A DNA stretch of 64,000 nt, from positions 1-64,000 of the forward strand of contig JABVXU010000297.1 of the NCBI GenBank assembly GCA_013365365.1, given 5' to 3'. Shown piece after piece: positions 1 through 13,800 of this stretch (position 1 is its first letter; the number at the start of each line of letters is the position of its first letter). Origin of the DNA: Cruorifilaria tuberocauda (lineage: Eukaryota; Nematoda; Chromadorea; Rhabditida; Onchocercidae). Made by a program: the position numbers and the translations under genes. The notes under the pieces are model-generated. The model saw nothing but the letters and a program-made list of their open reading frames with translations, had not been told where the DNA came from and did no database searches.

Positions 1-29
1 GTGTGTGTGTGTGTGTGTGTGTGTGTGTG
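1..29. repeat. (GT)n microsatellite at the window edge
   Basis: An uninterrupted GT dinucleotide run fills the first 29 bases and is probably cut by the window edge. It is a simple microsatellite; nothing ties it to a gene here. Confidence 0.95.
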
Positions 30-3000
30 ATAAAAAATTGATAAGTTAAAATGAAAAAATGGAATTGGTATATTTAGTAAAAAATTTTTCAGTTTTATTT
101 TAAAGATTAAAAACGAGAATTTCATGAAGATAAATAACAAAAGGCATACCTTTTCATTTTCATACGTACGAATTTCTCGACTACTTTCTATCACCAGCAA
201 AAAATATTTAACTTCAAATTTATGGTTTATTTTAAATATGGAGAAGCAAAAAATAAAGGTGGAACAAAGGAGAGGGAAAAAACGAATAACATGTATTTTT
301 ATGATAAAAATCATTTTACATTGTGGTGATAATTTTTTAATAGTGTTATTTTATTTATTTAATAAAATATTTAAATAACTTCCAATTTTCAAGTAGAATT
401 CAGGATATATAATAATTTCAAATGGATTCTAGTATATATGCAATAAAATACAGCGATTACTGGAGTGAGATAATGAAAGAACTTGCAAAATTAAAAATTT
501 AAGACTGAAATAATAAAAATATTTTAATTTAAAATTTTCAAATTTTTAATGTATTTTAGAATATTTATTAGTGATATGAATCATGCAAATGTCACGGAAG
601 GGAAACATTTTGTACCAAAAAAATGCTATTAAAACTTTTTGTAATTTCAGAATAATTAGTAGAATTACAAAAATACTATCAGAATTTTGATTTGCCGTAA
701 ATTTAAATAAATAAATTGTCCATCATTGGAATTAACAGAAGAATTTACGGGAAAGAATTTTAAAAATCTACAACAACTGTTAATTTCATCCTGAAATATA
801 TCAATTTATAGTTTACAACGTATTCGCAACTTCTTCAATTTGTTAATGGATGAAATCATTTGAATAATATTAATTGAAATGCAACGTATGCAAATAATTT
901 CATACTTAATTCATAATATTTGAATGAAATTGCAAATATTGAAGTTATTTGAATTACAAATAATTAAAACACTTGAGTGATAACAATCACATTAAACAAT
1001 ATGAAGAATGTCTTCGATGATTATTTATATAATGTTAAATGTGAAATAAACTTCAACACCTGTCTTAAATTATCATGTTCATCATTCAAACAACTAACAA
1101 CAAGATTTGGAACATTGGAATTAGCTTATGCTTTTCTTTTTCTTAGCTTTAAAAATTAAAATACATCCGTAACACAATTGTCAATTTAAAAAAACAGATC
1201 AAAAGATATCTTTTAATTTTGAAAAGAAAATTTAACTCTAAAAAAAAGTAAAAATTGTTTTATTGATTGGAAGAACGAAAAATTTTTTCTTTTCAAATAA
1301 AATAAATAAAATAAACTAAATGAAAAGTTTATGGCTCAATATTTTGCTTAGCTTCAAGCAATTGATTACTAATAAAGTTATTCAAAAGTGGAAGTATTCT
1401 GTTTCTTTTAAATTTATCATTTCAGACAGATACATATATCGAATTAGAGAATTACTATTGCAACTAATATATCATGGGGAATTGTTTATAATTGTAAACC
1501 CGGATGTTATGTAAATACCGAAGATATATCGTGTCGAGAAACTTCACAAGACTAATTTCTAGCTGGGAATATTTTTGAATCTTTATTTTTCTATAAATTA
1601 TTACTCATAAAATGTAAAATATTTCCATAGTATCTGCAACAAATATTGTCATTCTAAAAACTTCTCATACCTGAATGGTTGTCTAGACGTTTGTTGTTTC
1701 CGTTTAAATAGCTTAATTTAGCCATTCTATCAAATAATTTCATGCATTCGTCTTTTCTTCTATCAGTTAAAACCATTCCTTTTCGCAGCAATCTTTATCT
1801 CCATTCAATCACCTCCTGCAACGTCATTTTCCCATCTTTGTGAATCTTACAAAGATCACGCCAGTGCATGAAAATCAGTCTTCAACCAAGTCATTCTGTT
1901 AGCTTGTTACTGTTTTTCATAAATAAAGCTGCTATTTAAATCATCCTGTGCTACAATCCTACGAATCTCAGCCAGATTCCGTTTACAAGGATCAGTTTGA
2001 ACTATACTATTTCAATTCAACAGACCAAAGGAAGACTCTATCAGATTCTAAACAAACCGAGGGAACCGTTTAACGACTTCACAAGAAAATCCTTCACACC
2101 GAAATTTTCCTTTGCTAAAATCAACGGTATCAGTTAAACTCAAAAATCCAGTACCCGAGGAATGCAACAGTAGCTGAAAAACCGGAAAACTGTTCTACTT
2201 AAAGATGAGTGGAAAATTCTTGAGAAATAATAAAAAACAATTTTAAAATAGATATTAGGTGGAATATTTTTTATCCATCAAATAATGTTCATTATTTTTG
2301 AATATGCTTCTGGTTAACTAGCTTAAACTTTTAATAGTTACTTGCAATTATCAGTTATACTAATTAAAGTATCTATTTTTCTCATTACATCTCATTACGT
2401 ACTGCATTTCAGCTGTCTATTATTTTCACTCCTAATTCAATAAATCACATGATTTTCATATTTTTGTCGCTTTCTAATATTAGTTCTTCTCAAGTTCATT
2501 CCTATCATTTAGGGAGGAGAAAAAGTAAGGTTCGTTCCCATACTCATATTAGGATTGGATATTTCATTCTCGTTATATGCAACAAATTAAAAATTGTTGA
2601 TTTAAATTTTCTTTTCTATTTTTGAAATTATTATCAAGAATAGAATTCATTTTCAGGGAAAGGATTCAAGAATAGAATTTTCGAGAAAAGTAATTTCTGT
2701 TGAAAGATTTGCAAAAAATTCTTAAAGAAAATATTTGCGTTTGAATATTTGAATGAATCGATCGGTATGTTCGATAATATCATTTTGGAGTAATTTTAAT
2801 ATTAATTTCGATTTTGATTCAACAATATTTTAAAAGTAATTTTCATTTCCTTTCGATATTATTTCGATATTCGCTTTAGCAGAATTGGTTTTTATATGGC
2901 GAAATATTATTTATTTATGTTATTTATAATGTATGTTATTTCTAGCGTTGGTGTACGATTCACCGAAACTATTGATTCATATCTTTGAAGTCTTTTTTTT
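30..3000. other. AT-rich intergenic flank, no supported gene
   Basis: About 3 kb of AT-rich sequence with only short open frames of low-complexity composition (rich in F, I, L, K, N). None has splice-consistent neighbours or a recognisable motif. Bases 1750-2170 are less AT-rich than the surroundings but are interrupted by stops in the frames I tried. The last part (2900-3007) runs into the acceptor of the first gene. Confidence 0.6.
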
Positions 3001-3007
3001 CTCACAG

Positions 3008-6000
3008 ATGGATAATATAAGTGAAAGGCCGAATTTTAATGATGAACAAATTGAGACAGAACTGAATAAAGTGGTATTATTGGATCAAATTCTCGCTGAT
3101 AATGGTGCTTTGACATTAAATCAATTAAACGATATGGTCCATAGAACTGATAAGGTAATGACTATAACTTTTCCTCAAGTAAAATTTAGATATTGGATTA
3201 TTGAGTGTTGGACGTTTCGATCCAAAACATTTTGAATACAGCCGTAGTCTGGTTTCTGTAGAAGAAACAATATTAGTCATTGAATTCTTTTATAATTTAT
3301 TCAGTGTTTAAGCTTTTAATGCTTCGTATTTCAGGGAAATAATTTTAAAACATTCGATGATCTGAAAACATTCATTGATATGCGTACCAACGTCTTTGAC
3401 GTGTCTTCCAATCTTATCAGGAATCATTCACAAGAGTTCCGCGAAATGTTCGGATATTTAGTGAACTTTCTATATGACAGTGATCAGTCGAAGCGTAATG
3501 TGGATGTGAAAGTTATATTTCAAGTGATCATGCAATTTAATAACGTTAGTTAATGCTTTGAGGAGTTTTGATGAGAGTTCTCTTTAAATATATCCACGGT
3601 TAAAAATGTTAACTATTAGTTGATAGAAAGAGTTTCAGGAATGAAATGTTACTAATATTTCCCTAAGCTTTAATATGTGATTTTTTATCACGAAAATTGG
3701 CATTGCTGTCGATCATTTTGAGGACATCCACAGAAATGCCAACTTCTCCATATGCATAGAAGTGGATAAAAATATAAAATAATAGGATGTCAAGAACTAT
3801 CATCATTTGTTAATCAGTAAAGTATAAGTTTATATCATAGTGTAATTTACAGATAGTTGTATGTGAAATTGGAGATACCGAAAAAAAAGTATGCTATTTT
3901 TTGGAGAAACATCAAACATTTTTCATTCTACGCCAAAATGATACCGTCGCGCTCCGTCCTACATGCTTAGAAATTCCATCAGCTTGGGAACGTAGAGCTT
4001 TACCCATTTATAAAAATGGGATAAGGTAATGAAAATGTTAATAAAATCAAAATAGATATCAGTGTATAAATTGATTATTTATAATTGTTTCCAAATCGGA
4101 TTTCACAAATAGAAGAGTCAGTACTGTGTTTTTTATTGTATTTTTGCCAGAATCTATTAAAAGCTTTGAAATTTATTTCCAAATATACTTCTGAAGTTTC
4201 AAAGTCAGAAAAAGCTTTCAGATATGATAGGAGCATTGTTTTGAATGGTATAGGCAAAGTTGTTAGCGCAGTGAGCAGCACGGGATACATTAAAATTGAA
4301 GTAGTTCGAGGACCCTGCACTCAAACAGTGTTCGGCTTAGACAGAAGTGTACCAAATAAAGTAAATCTTGCAGAGAGATATCCTGTAGGAACATTAGTAA
4401 GTTGATATCTTGTTATCTCTGGCTGTTATTTGAAATTATTGATATTTGACTTACGTACATTAGCTACATTATCAGCGTTTTTTTCCAGTGATTATTTCTG
4501 ATTTTTCAATTTCTTTAATTGAAAATAGTTCCGATTTTCTTGGATAGATCGAAGATAGTATAGCAGAATTGTTTAGTATTTAGTAATCATTTATAAAAGA
4601 TTGTCAATATTTCATGGTCAATTCCTGAAAATTTCGGGGCCAAAAATTTTACTTTTATTGTATGCAATTGACTGAAATTCATTGAAATTTCAAGCTAGCA
4701 AAGCTTCCAAAACCAATCACATATCCCTCAATATTGGAGTTTTTCTATAATAGGACAAAACTTTTTGAAAAAAATACGAGTACTAAACCGATTTGAGAGG
4801 AAATAGAAATATTAGGTTAATCCTAAAAATAGTCTGTACATGTCAAGAAAGAAGGTTTTTTAAATATATTTCTTCATAATAAAAGAATATCTTGTCTTCT
4901 TTCAGGTAAAAATTCTGGCTCATCGGGCATACGAGGGAACTCATCCTTGGACAGCTACAAAGGTCGTTTTTGCTGATGATTGTGTGGATATATGGTGTGT
5001 TGGAGAAACGGAGAAGATGGATAAAATACTTGAAAAGGATCGGCATGCGCTAAAAGATCGAAATTGTATGTACTAATTTATAATTTTATAAATTACTAGA
5101 GTTTGCATAATCATTCACATTAAGTGATGAATAAGTCTTCAGTGTTTAATAGTAACCATACAACTGTAGCGATCGAAGTAAGATATGATAACAACGTTGC
5201 AACTCAAGAAATCAAGAAGGAATCGTTTGATGGCAATCCAGATCGAAAAAGCAAGACAGAGTTGGTTAGAAACAACTGGAGTCCACGATTTGTGGTTGAA
5301 TCAGTTCATGAAGAAGCAAAAGAAGCTGGAAGATCAAGAAAGAATTCTGTCGATACGGAAACTGAAATGAATTGGAGTCGTTGGAAGTTTTATAACGACG
5401 TTATTCAAGATGAGATGAAAAAAAGTCGAGAAATAGATGAATGTTTGCGTGATGGAGTTAAAACATTTCAACAAATATTCGACAAACTTATCGAAGGGTA
5501 ACAATTGCACATTTACCGTGAATTTGTTTTTACCAGCCACTAAGTCCTTGCTGTCTTACCATCTCTCTGGGTTGTTGCGTATCTTCTTTGATGAATGCAT
5601 GCTTAATAGCAATATGAAATGAAACGTGGGAATACGATAAGTATACTTACGATAAATATAATTGCTATCTGAACTAAATCATGTCACTGTTTTTTTTTTG
5701 TTTTTTCTTTTGAAAATTTTGGTCGCCATTTTCAGTGATACTTTTGCTTATTATTCTTATATGGTTGATTTCATCACTGTTCGCTCTCATCTGTACGAAA
5801 CATTAGGAGATCGTGTTAGAATGAGAAGTTACACATATCGTACCGAAATGCTCAAATTTCTTCATTATATCGATGAAAAATCCAGGGAAAACGTTACCAT
5901 AAATACATTTCGTAAATTGATTAATGTAAGCCTTTTCTATTTATTAGATTTTTATAGTAAAGAATGCTATAAATTTTAAATTGGTAAAAAAGCTGAGAAT

Positions 6001-6345
6001 AAATCTTCAAAATTTAAATTCAGGAACACAAAGCTGTAGCTATAATGATTTCAGGCTAATGATGGCGATTTTATGGAGGAATTCTTGAGTTTTGCGAAAA
6101 ATGCAAACACATTTCTGAAATTCATCGAAAAGCATGCATCACTCATAGAATTAGCCGAAGCTCTTGGTGAACAGTTCATTTTCTTAAGGGGTACTTATAT
6201 TAGCAATTGCAACATTTTCATACCTAAATTTCACATTCCACTGTTCCTTTCTAACGACTGAATTTTTGTTTTGTTAGTGTTAATGGAGTTGAATGATGTT
6301 AGTCGAGTGTATCACGTTTTCGGCACATTTCTCAGAGAATGTTAA
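3008..6345 (+). CDS. Uncharacterised protein, possible LOTUS-like winged helix plus beta-barrel segment
   Basis: I do not recognise the family with certainty. Nine exons join in one open frame of 532 residues: 3008-3154, 3335-3511, 3853-4025, 4222-4396, 4906-5065, 5125-5497, 5736-5925, 6055-6190, 6278-6345. The ATG follows directly after a strong acceptor (TTCTCACAG), which suggests spliced-leader trans-splicing and fixes the start. Residues about 15-75 (VVLLDQILADNGALTLNQL, then a segment ending FDVSSNLI) have the helix-helix-wing look of OST-HTH/LOTUS domains of germ-granule proteins. Residues about 110-250 are beta-rich (IGKVVSAVSSTGYIKIEVV, then GTLVKILAHRAY) and could be an S1- or Tudor-like barrel. 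The C-terminal part is charged and helical and ends FGTFLREC. The exon 3 to 4 junction is the least certain; a longer exon 4 is open but out of phase. Confidence 0.6.
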
Positions 6346-8475
6346 GGAAATAACTAAACGCGTGAATTGGAGCAATCTGTCATATCAGTGCTATTTAAAC
6401 TGTCGGAAAAACTGAAGTTAACATAGAGATTTAGGATTACATTTACTCACTTTCTTCATAAATTTGGCTAGAAACTTAACTATAGAACTTAGACGTTAGG
6501 CAAGAAAAAGATACTACAGAAAATGTTGTAGTTTTAGGTCATTTTAGAATTTATAAAGATAGATGCATTTCGTCCTTTGTATTTTGTTTGCATTTTAGGA
6601 ATTCCAGACACTTTTAGCATTTCTTAAGGAATAATTTATTTCCAAAGCCGATCTCATGCAGTTTGTTCAATTAATATTATGTTACTCTTAATTTGAACAC
6701 CAAGCTAAAGAGAACTATGTCATGCTATGTTCTATAGTTCCGGTTTTCAGCAAAATCTCCTTCTAGAAATATATTTAAATATGTTTATCTACAGATTTAA
6801 TCATGTCTTCTAAAAGGAAGAAAATTGGGATATAAAATTGAGAATTGAATATAATTATATATCATTTGAGTAAGCTACGGATGTCAATAGCGTAATCATT
6901 TTTGTATGTTTATCATGTTTGTCATGTTTAAAATTTTCATCATTATTTACTTATTTGATGTTATTTTGAATGTTATAAATGAAAGTTCGCACATTATTTC
7001 AAATATTGATTTCACAATATATAAATACAGATATAACAATGCTTAACAGAACACTTCACTTTATATTCATGATATTCGATTAGATATTCAGCTTGTTATC
7101 CTTATATTTTCTTTTTGTATGCATTACATTAAGGGTAGAACAAAATCATGGAAGGTTCATAATTACAATGAAGAATTGCGATGTATTTTCCAACATACAT
7201 ATAAAGCATCCGAAAGTTTCTGTTTTTACTTAATCTTCAAGCATCCCTTGTTTCTTCAAGTAGAGTTTGTAGCTGCTTTTGGATCATACTCCAATTTTTT
7301 ATTTCAGTTTTTTCCATTACAGCTAAATTTCTGGACATTAATAATACGGCTATATTCTTAAAGGCGATAAACTGTTGCTTAGAACACCCGGAAATTACTG
7401 GAAAGTTTGCATTTTAATGGAATTTTTGAGTACCTACAAGAAATCATTGCCGGATATTGGCGGAAGTACGAAATTTAAGTAAAGGATAAAAATAATTGCA
7501 AAGAAGGAGAAGAATTCTGGAATTATCCTAAATTTGAACTTCAAAGTCTTCATGAAATATCAGGAAAACATAAAGAAGGACGACAATAAAATGAGGTATT
7601 AATTATATATCGTAAATTAAATGCTAACTTCGTGAACATTATCCGAGGAAAATTCAAGTGCATATGGAATCTCCTGTTTGTTTGCATAAAAAATTATTTG
7701 GTCACTCATTTTTGTTACTTACGAATAAAACAAGTAAATTTCTTGATAATTAAAAATAATCTAAAAAAATTATTAGATCTAATTATAGAGAAATCGATTA
7801 AATGTTTTTGCATAAAAAATATTTTGAATTAAATTTGATCTGCAATAAACTGAGCAAATATATGATCGAAAATTATTTTAAATCAAATATACAAAATATT
7901 CCTTCATCACATAAAATAGCTGAATATATGTCGTGATAAGAAATGATTCAATGCAAATTTATCATTTCTATGCATTAATCATAAGACTGACCTGATCTTT
8001 TACTACTTACAATTTTATAATTCCTAATTTTCCACTCTTCTTTTTTTCATCTGAACTTTGATAATCCCATGGAAAATAATAAGAGAATTTATTGTCTAAT
8101 ATTTTTTAAATTTCAACGGATATATCATCCTTAATGAATCTATAATAGTAATCGAATAAACAAGAAATGATGCAAGAATTGTTCAAGTGATTACATGATT
8201 AACCAATCGAAACATATCACAACGCATGGATTTCATGTGAGGGCCGTGTTAAAAAGATAAAGCGATATTCTCGTTGATTATCACTTTCCGTCGATTGATT
8301 GATCGTTGTGATGGATACATTGTGTTATACGCCTTTATTTACATATTATGTATTTTAAGTTAAATTACGGTTCGTGTACTTCCTACATTTTTGCAGTAAT
8401 ATTTCATTAATTTAGAACTTTTAATTATGAATATTTATAGTTGTTAATTACATTACGTTTATTGTTATTGATTTA
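6346..8475. other. Intergenic, AT-rich, no supported gene
   Basis: This 2.1 kb stretch contains the 3' flank of the preceding gene and the upstream region of ELOF1. The open frames at 7119-7361 and 7632-7832 have low-complexity translations and no splice partners, so I do not call them. Confidence 0.6.
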
Positions 8476-8485
8476 GAATACTGAA

Positions 8486-9411
8486 ATGGGAAAACGTAAG
8501 GTGAAGCGAAAGCCACCACCAAAAATGAAACCAATTGTGCCGCTTGAAACGCAGTTCAATTGTCCATTCTGCAACCACGAAAGAGTATGTGAAGTAAAAA
8601 TGTATGTCGTTTCTTCTTTAATGTACATCTAATGTATTTTACATTTAATTTGTTTTAAATTTATAAGTTAGGTATTTATTTCGATGACTTTAGAACTTAT
8701 AAGTTCCGATGTTAATATATCAAGTATTTAAATAGCGCATAGAACAGCTGAAATAATTTTTTGTATTTTCCCAGACATAACTGGGAAAAAGTAGTCAGGA
8801 CTGTTTTGATATTGAAGAATTTGCAATTCAAAACAGAAGTTTCATATTTTTATATTATACAGAACCTCGTTTCAAGATTTGGTCTATGAATCTGAAGCTA
8901 AAGGTAAAGCTACCCTTAGTAAATCACTGCATTTTTAAAGCATAAACTTAAAATCGATCAAAGGGAAGGATTTGAAGTAGTTTGTAGAAAGATTTAGTTT
9001 CTTAATAAGAACAGAAGGAAATATCCAGTCAGCTGAATTAAAAGAATTTCCATTGTAAACGGTGCGCTTAAAAATTATATTTAGTTTCATATAGAATAAA
9101 ACGGTCTAGATATTGAATTATATTTTACATTTCATTAAGTTGTATTACGTATACTGTTTATTGCAAATCTCATCTTTATAGGTGCTTTCAGCGATTACAG
9201 TACACTTTGATATTATTTTATGAAACTTAAAAGTCGTAAACTTAAGTATCGCTCCTAATTTTTCCTTTGTTTTAGGGATCGTGAACGAAATGTTGGGTTC
9301 ATTTCATGTCGAGTATGCCTCGAAGATTTTCAAACAAGCATCAATTATCTATCCGAACCAATTGATGTCTATTCAGATTGGATCGATGCGTGCGAACAAG
9401 CAAATCGGTGA
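8486..9411 (+). CDS. elof1: Transcription elongation factor 1 (ELOF1/Elf1)
   Basis: A small zinc-ribbon protein that travels with RNA polymerase II, aiding elongation through chromatin and transcription-coupled repair in the nucleus. Two exons (8486-8601, 9276-9411) join to exactly 83 residues, the length of the human protein. The start [16 protein letters not shown] gives the basic N-terminal tail. The zinc ligands are CPFC and CRVC, followed by the family block [20 protein letters not shown]. The single intron splits the ATG codon of CEVKM|DRERN, joining AT to G. An acceptor (GATTTAG) sits 9 bases before the ATG and is probably the trans-splice site. The similarity is near-complete over the full length, so the call is firm. 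Confidence 0.97.
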
Positions 9412-10878
9412 AATGTATTATTGTCCAGTATTTCTTGCTGTTATTTTCTTCTTCCGAATGTTTCAGTTCACAACTAGCTTTTTTACACCTTTTGGATTCT
9501 AATGGCATATTTTACAATTATTTACTAGTTTATCATGAGCAAGTAGCTGTTTTGATTTAGAAATGATTGTTTATTAAATCATCACGTGCGACTGGTGTCG
9601 TATACCTATTTCGAAACTTATTCTTAAATTATTGCGGTAGTATATCATTACATTAGAAATCAACGTCTTCCAGAATTTTTTAAAACAAAACCAGATATAT
9701 ACTACATTTCTTTGCTATACCTTATTTAATTTTGAATTTCTTTTTTGTAAGCAAAGTCATTTCATTCCCCTAAATAGTTTTCTTCTTCAATCATTTTATT
9801 TAATCCGGCAATTATAGAAAAAAGTATTGAATCAGAGCAATGTTATGGGATTTAAGTATACATATCATCGTTCTGCATTTCGAATGTATGCCAATTTTAA
9901 TACCTGTTTAACTGTTGATATTCTTTACGTATTTCATTTTTTAACATTTCATATGAAACTCAGTGGGAGAAAGGTGATTATTGGGTGCGCGTTGGCTTTA
10001 TTATTTGTTTAAGCTGTAAACTTGCATTAAATGCATTTCTTCAACATGATCATATCTCAAGAAATTTGCAAATAATGTGAGTGATTTGCATAATGATAAT
10101 TTTGTAATACAGAATTACACTTTCTAACCAATCCCATCGTATTACTTGCATGCTTTTATATGGCAGTTGTAGTTTGAATTAATTTCAAATTTCAAAAAGA
10201 ATTTCTAAACTTTCCAATGTACTTTATCTTGGAGAAATTGAGAATTGCTTCAAATTAATGACCCATATGAATTGTTTGATATAAATGATTTCGTTCTAGA
10301 CCAGTAGTGTAAAGCACGAGCTTATTTAGTAGGTTAATAACTGAAGTTATTTCAAGAAATTTTTGTACAACAAGTATTGCTTTCTTAATTCACTAATATT
10401 CACAGAAAAGAAATAGATTACAAGAATCACTGGTCTTTAATGATAGCCTAATATATATGATACGATAAAGAAGTTAAAAAAGAACTAATAAGATGAATTC
10501 CATATAAGAATAAATTTTGAATTCTTAGAAAAAGCGAAATGTAAATGGCCTATTTCAAAATTTCATAATCGCAATCTAGAATCTTATAAACAGTGAAACC
10601 ATCAACGAAAAAAAAAGTGATTGGAAAAGATTTATGATGATGAACTGAAAACAAATTTAATCTAATCAAAATTTATAATCTTTTCAATAAAAATACAATC
10701 TTCTTTTTTTTCCTTCAATTTTCATCAATCAGTTTTTTTCTTCAAAAGATGACTCAAATTTTCATTTTACAAAGTTAAAAGTTTACGAAATTTTTAAATG
10801 AATTTTTTAGCTAAGAAAAAAGCTGTTATAATTTATCAGATATCTAATTCTATTTAAAAAAATCCTAAAATTGTTATA
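9412..10878. other. Convergent intergenic region between ELOF1 and AGL
   Basis: The 3' flanks of ELOF1 (plus strand) and AGL (minus strand) face each other here. The sequence is AT-rich, and the open frames at 9827-10012 and nearby are short and unsupported. I see no RNA gene or repeat. Confidence 0.6.
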
Positions 10879-13800
10879 TCAAAATTTATGCAATTGATAT
10901 AATTCATCAACCGTTTCCAGTAAACAGCCAACACTCCAAGCTTGTGCACCACATGAATGATAACATGGTGATCCATTTGCATTGGTCAATTCCGGAAGCG
11001 ATGACCAATTTGAATACTTCAAGTGCATCCAATAAGCACCCATTCGTGATCGTACAAATCGTTTAGCTTTCTCATAAAATTCCATATCATTCTTATCTTC
11101 ACTTATTATTTTTGCTATTGCCAATTTTGCTCGATAGAAATACATTCCAATCCATAGCCATTCCTTAAAATTATATATTTCAGAAAAAGGTGATCAGAAA
11201 TTTTTAAAGAAATTTTACAAAAAAAATTAAAGTAGAATGTGAAAGTTTGGAATTGAATTTAATATTTAAAAATGAAATATAACTCGAATTTAAAGATTAA
11301 AATTGGAAGAAATTAATGAAGAATTGAGGAACTAAAGAATTAAAAGAAATTAAAGAATGAATTAAATTAAAATGAATTAAAGAACTTCTCAATGAGAATG
11401 TAATGATTGAAAACATACCGGTCCTTGATGATAGCTCCAACCCCGAGCTATCTTCTTTTCCGTGCTATCATCATCCTGATTGTAAAATGGACAATAATTG
11501 TAATCACTAAAATTGTAATTTGATTTAATTTAATATATTTTTTAAATTCTTATTAATTTTCCTACAAATGATTTAATTGATGGAAATTTCGAAAATATTC
11601 TGTAATGAAAAATTATTCAAATGATTAGAGCCTTGTTTACCATTATCAGAAAACGACTATTACTGTTTGTTACAGTTTTCTGTAACAAACAGTAATCAGT
11701 TTTCTGATATTACAGTAGGTCATTAGCTTCTTTGATGCATAAATTTTATAGAATGTCACGAATGATTTATATTAGATGACCCCATGTTACTATCAACTTT
11801 ATCTAATATATGTCTGGGCAATTCTTAATTTATTATCAATTCCGCGTAACAATGACCTCTCAATCTTTCTCTGTCTCATTAGTTCGTCCACAAAGAATGG
11901 ATTGATCAATACCAAAGCAAAAGGTCAAGCTCTGCCAGTTCAAAGGAAATAAATGTAATCGATCTCAAAAGCAGCAGCAACAGTAATCGACTATCGACTA
12001 TCAACAACTATCAATGATTTACAAAAGACACATATCAGAATCTTCGATAGGTAAAGCAACCGCTGATCGACCGTTTTCATAATTTAGCTGAATAACCTTA
12101 TAGAGATTTAATAAGCAAACCCCAACCCTATAGAGGTTTAACAAGCAAACCTTCGCCTACAGTTTCAAACCAAAGACTTTTCCAAATCAAGGAGGTTCAC
12201 AACAATAATTATATAATTATTCTTATCAGCTTAATATTGTCAGACAATAATCATTGTGTGATATTGATCAAAAGCATTGATAAATGAGATAAATGTATTG
12301 TCAGTTAGATTATTAGTGTAAGGTATTACCTCGGATCAAGAGTTTTAATACCCAATGGTCCAAGTAATTCTTTTTCTGCAATTTGCAATGTATGCCAAGC
12401 TTTTTCTGAATTCATCAATCTTGGAGCCTAAAATGATTAGAAACTTGACAAAATAATTCTTTCATTCTGTTATAAATCTATTAGTTTCTTAAATCTTCTT
12501 ACTTAAAATTTTAATTTAAAGTTTTAAAGATACCCCAGAAATATATTAAATTTTTGCATATATTGTCAAAACAAACCACTGTTAGTGTAATCGAGAAGTT
12601 TGGTCTTAATTGATAATCCGTATAACCTTGCGTAGAACCATACGTATCCTTAACGATGCCACGTCTGTTCACGTATTGTGATGAATCATCATCAGTTACA
12701 TAAAAGAAGCGTTCGAAATTGTTTTTCATAATAGTTGCCCATTTTTGCCATGTCCATATTTCTTTATTTTCTGCAAATTTATCATTACCAAATATCCATG
12801 TCAAATACAAAGATATCAATTATCAATTATCAAATTTCAGAAAATTTTCGCTAAAATTCAAAAAAAATTTTCAATACAAACCGTTGGAAACACCTTCGTA
12901 TGGGTAGAGTTTTTTCTGATACAGTTCCGCTAATTTCTCAATTACAGCAAAGCAAAGGCCTTGCAATTCGACAGCAGCGCCATCTCGCGGTGTGGCTGGC
13001 CAACCTTTGTTACCAGCTTTCTCCGAACTTCCCATCTTATCCATCCATGTACCACAATTGTATAAATTACCGCCAACTATGAAACCCGTACTGTGATCAA
13101 CATATGCTTTTACGTGAAAGCCTAGAAAATAATTTAGCAGATTCTGTTTATAAATATACGTTCCTAAATTCAAAAGCGTGAGAAAAGGAGACCCTAAATT
13201 CGAGAACGTGAAAAAAAGAGAGTCCTAAATTCGAGAGCATAAAAAAAATGAGAAAAACGTAAGTTGATTATATCAGATTTAGGCTTTTCTCATTCTTTAC
13301 TCCTACAATTTCTTTTTATATAAAAATAAATTTTATAAAATTTTACAAAAATGTTAAAAAATATTTACCTAATTCCTGCATATGTTCATCAATTCTAGGA
13401 CCAGCATTACGTTCCACAAATTCTATTCCATTAAAATGACGCATAAGTGCTTCTTGCATTGTATCCGCAAGACACTGTTCCTTAATATTAATTTTAAATA
13501 TTTTGAAAAATAAAGTTACTCAAAAATTATAACATTCAATATAGTTTTTTAAAATACACAATAATATTAATTAAATTAGCTACATTAGTTTACTTACAGT
13601 TAAATCATATACGATAACATTATTTGAATCAGCCAAATTAATTTACCTACAGTTTAATCATGTACAACAGCATTAATTAAATTAACTAAATTAATTTGCT
13701 TACAGTTAAATCATTCCCATAAATGGTATCATCGTGGATGAATATACGAAGTACTTTATTTTTAAGAATTTCAGCACCATCCGGTACAATTTCAATATAT

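Noticed and set aside
1..29. GT run as a telomere or promoter element
   Set aside because: A plain dinucleotide microsatellite; nematode telomeres are TTAGGC repeats.
4085..4221. Longer version of exon 4 in the first gene
   Set aside because: Open in frame with the exon, but the upstream acceptor CCAG|AATCTA is phase 0 while the preceding exon ends in phase 2.
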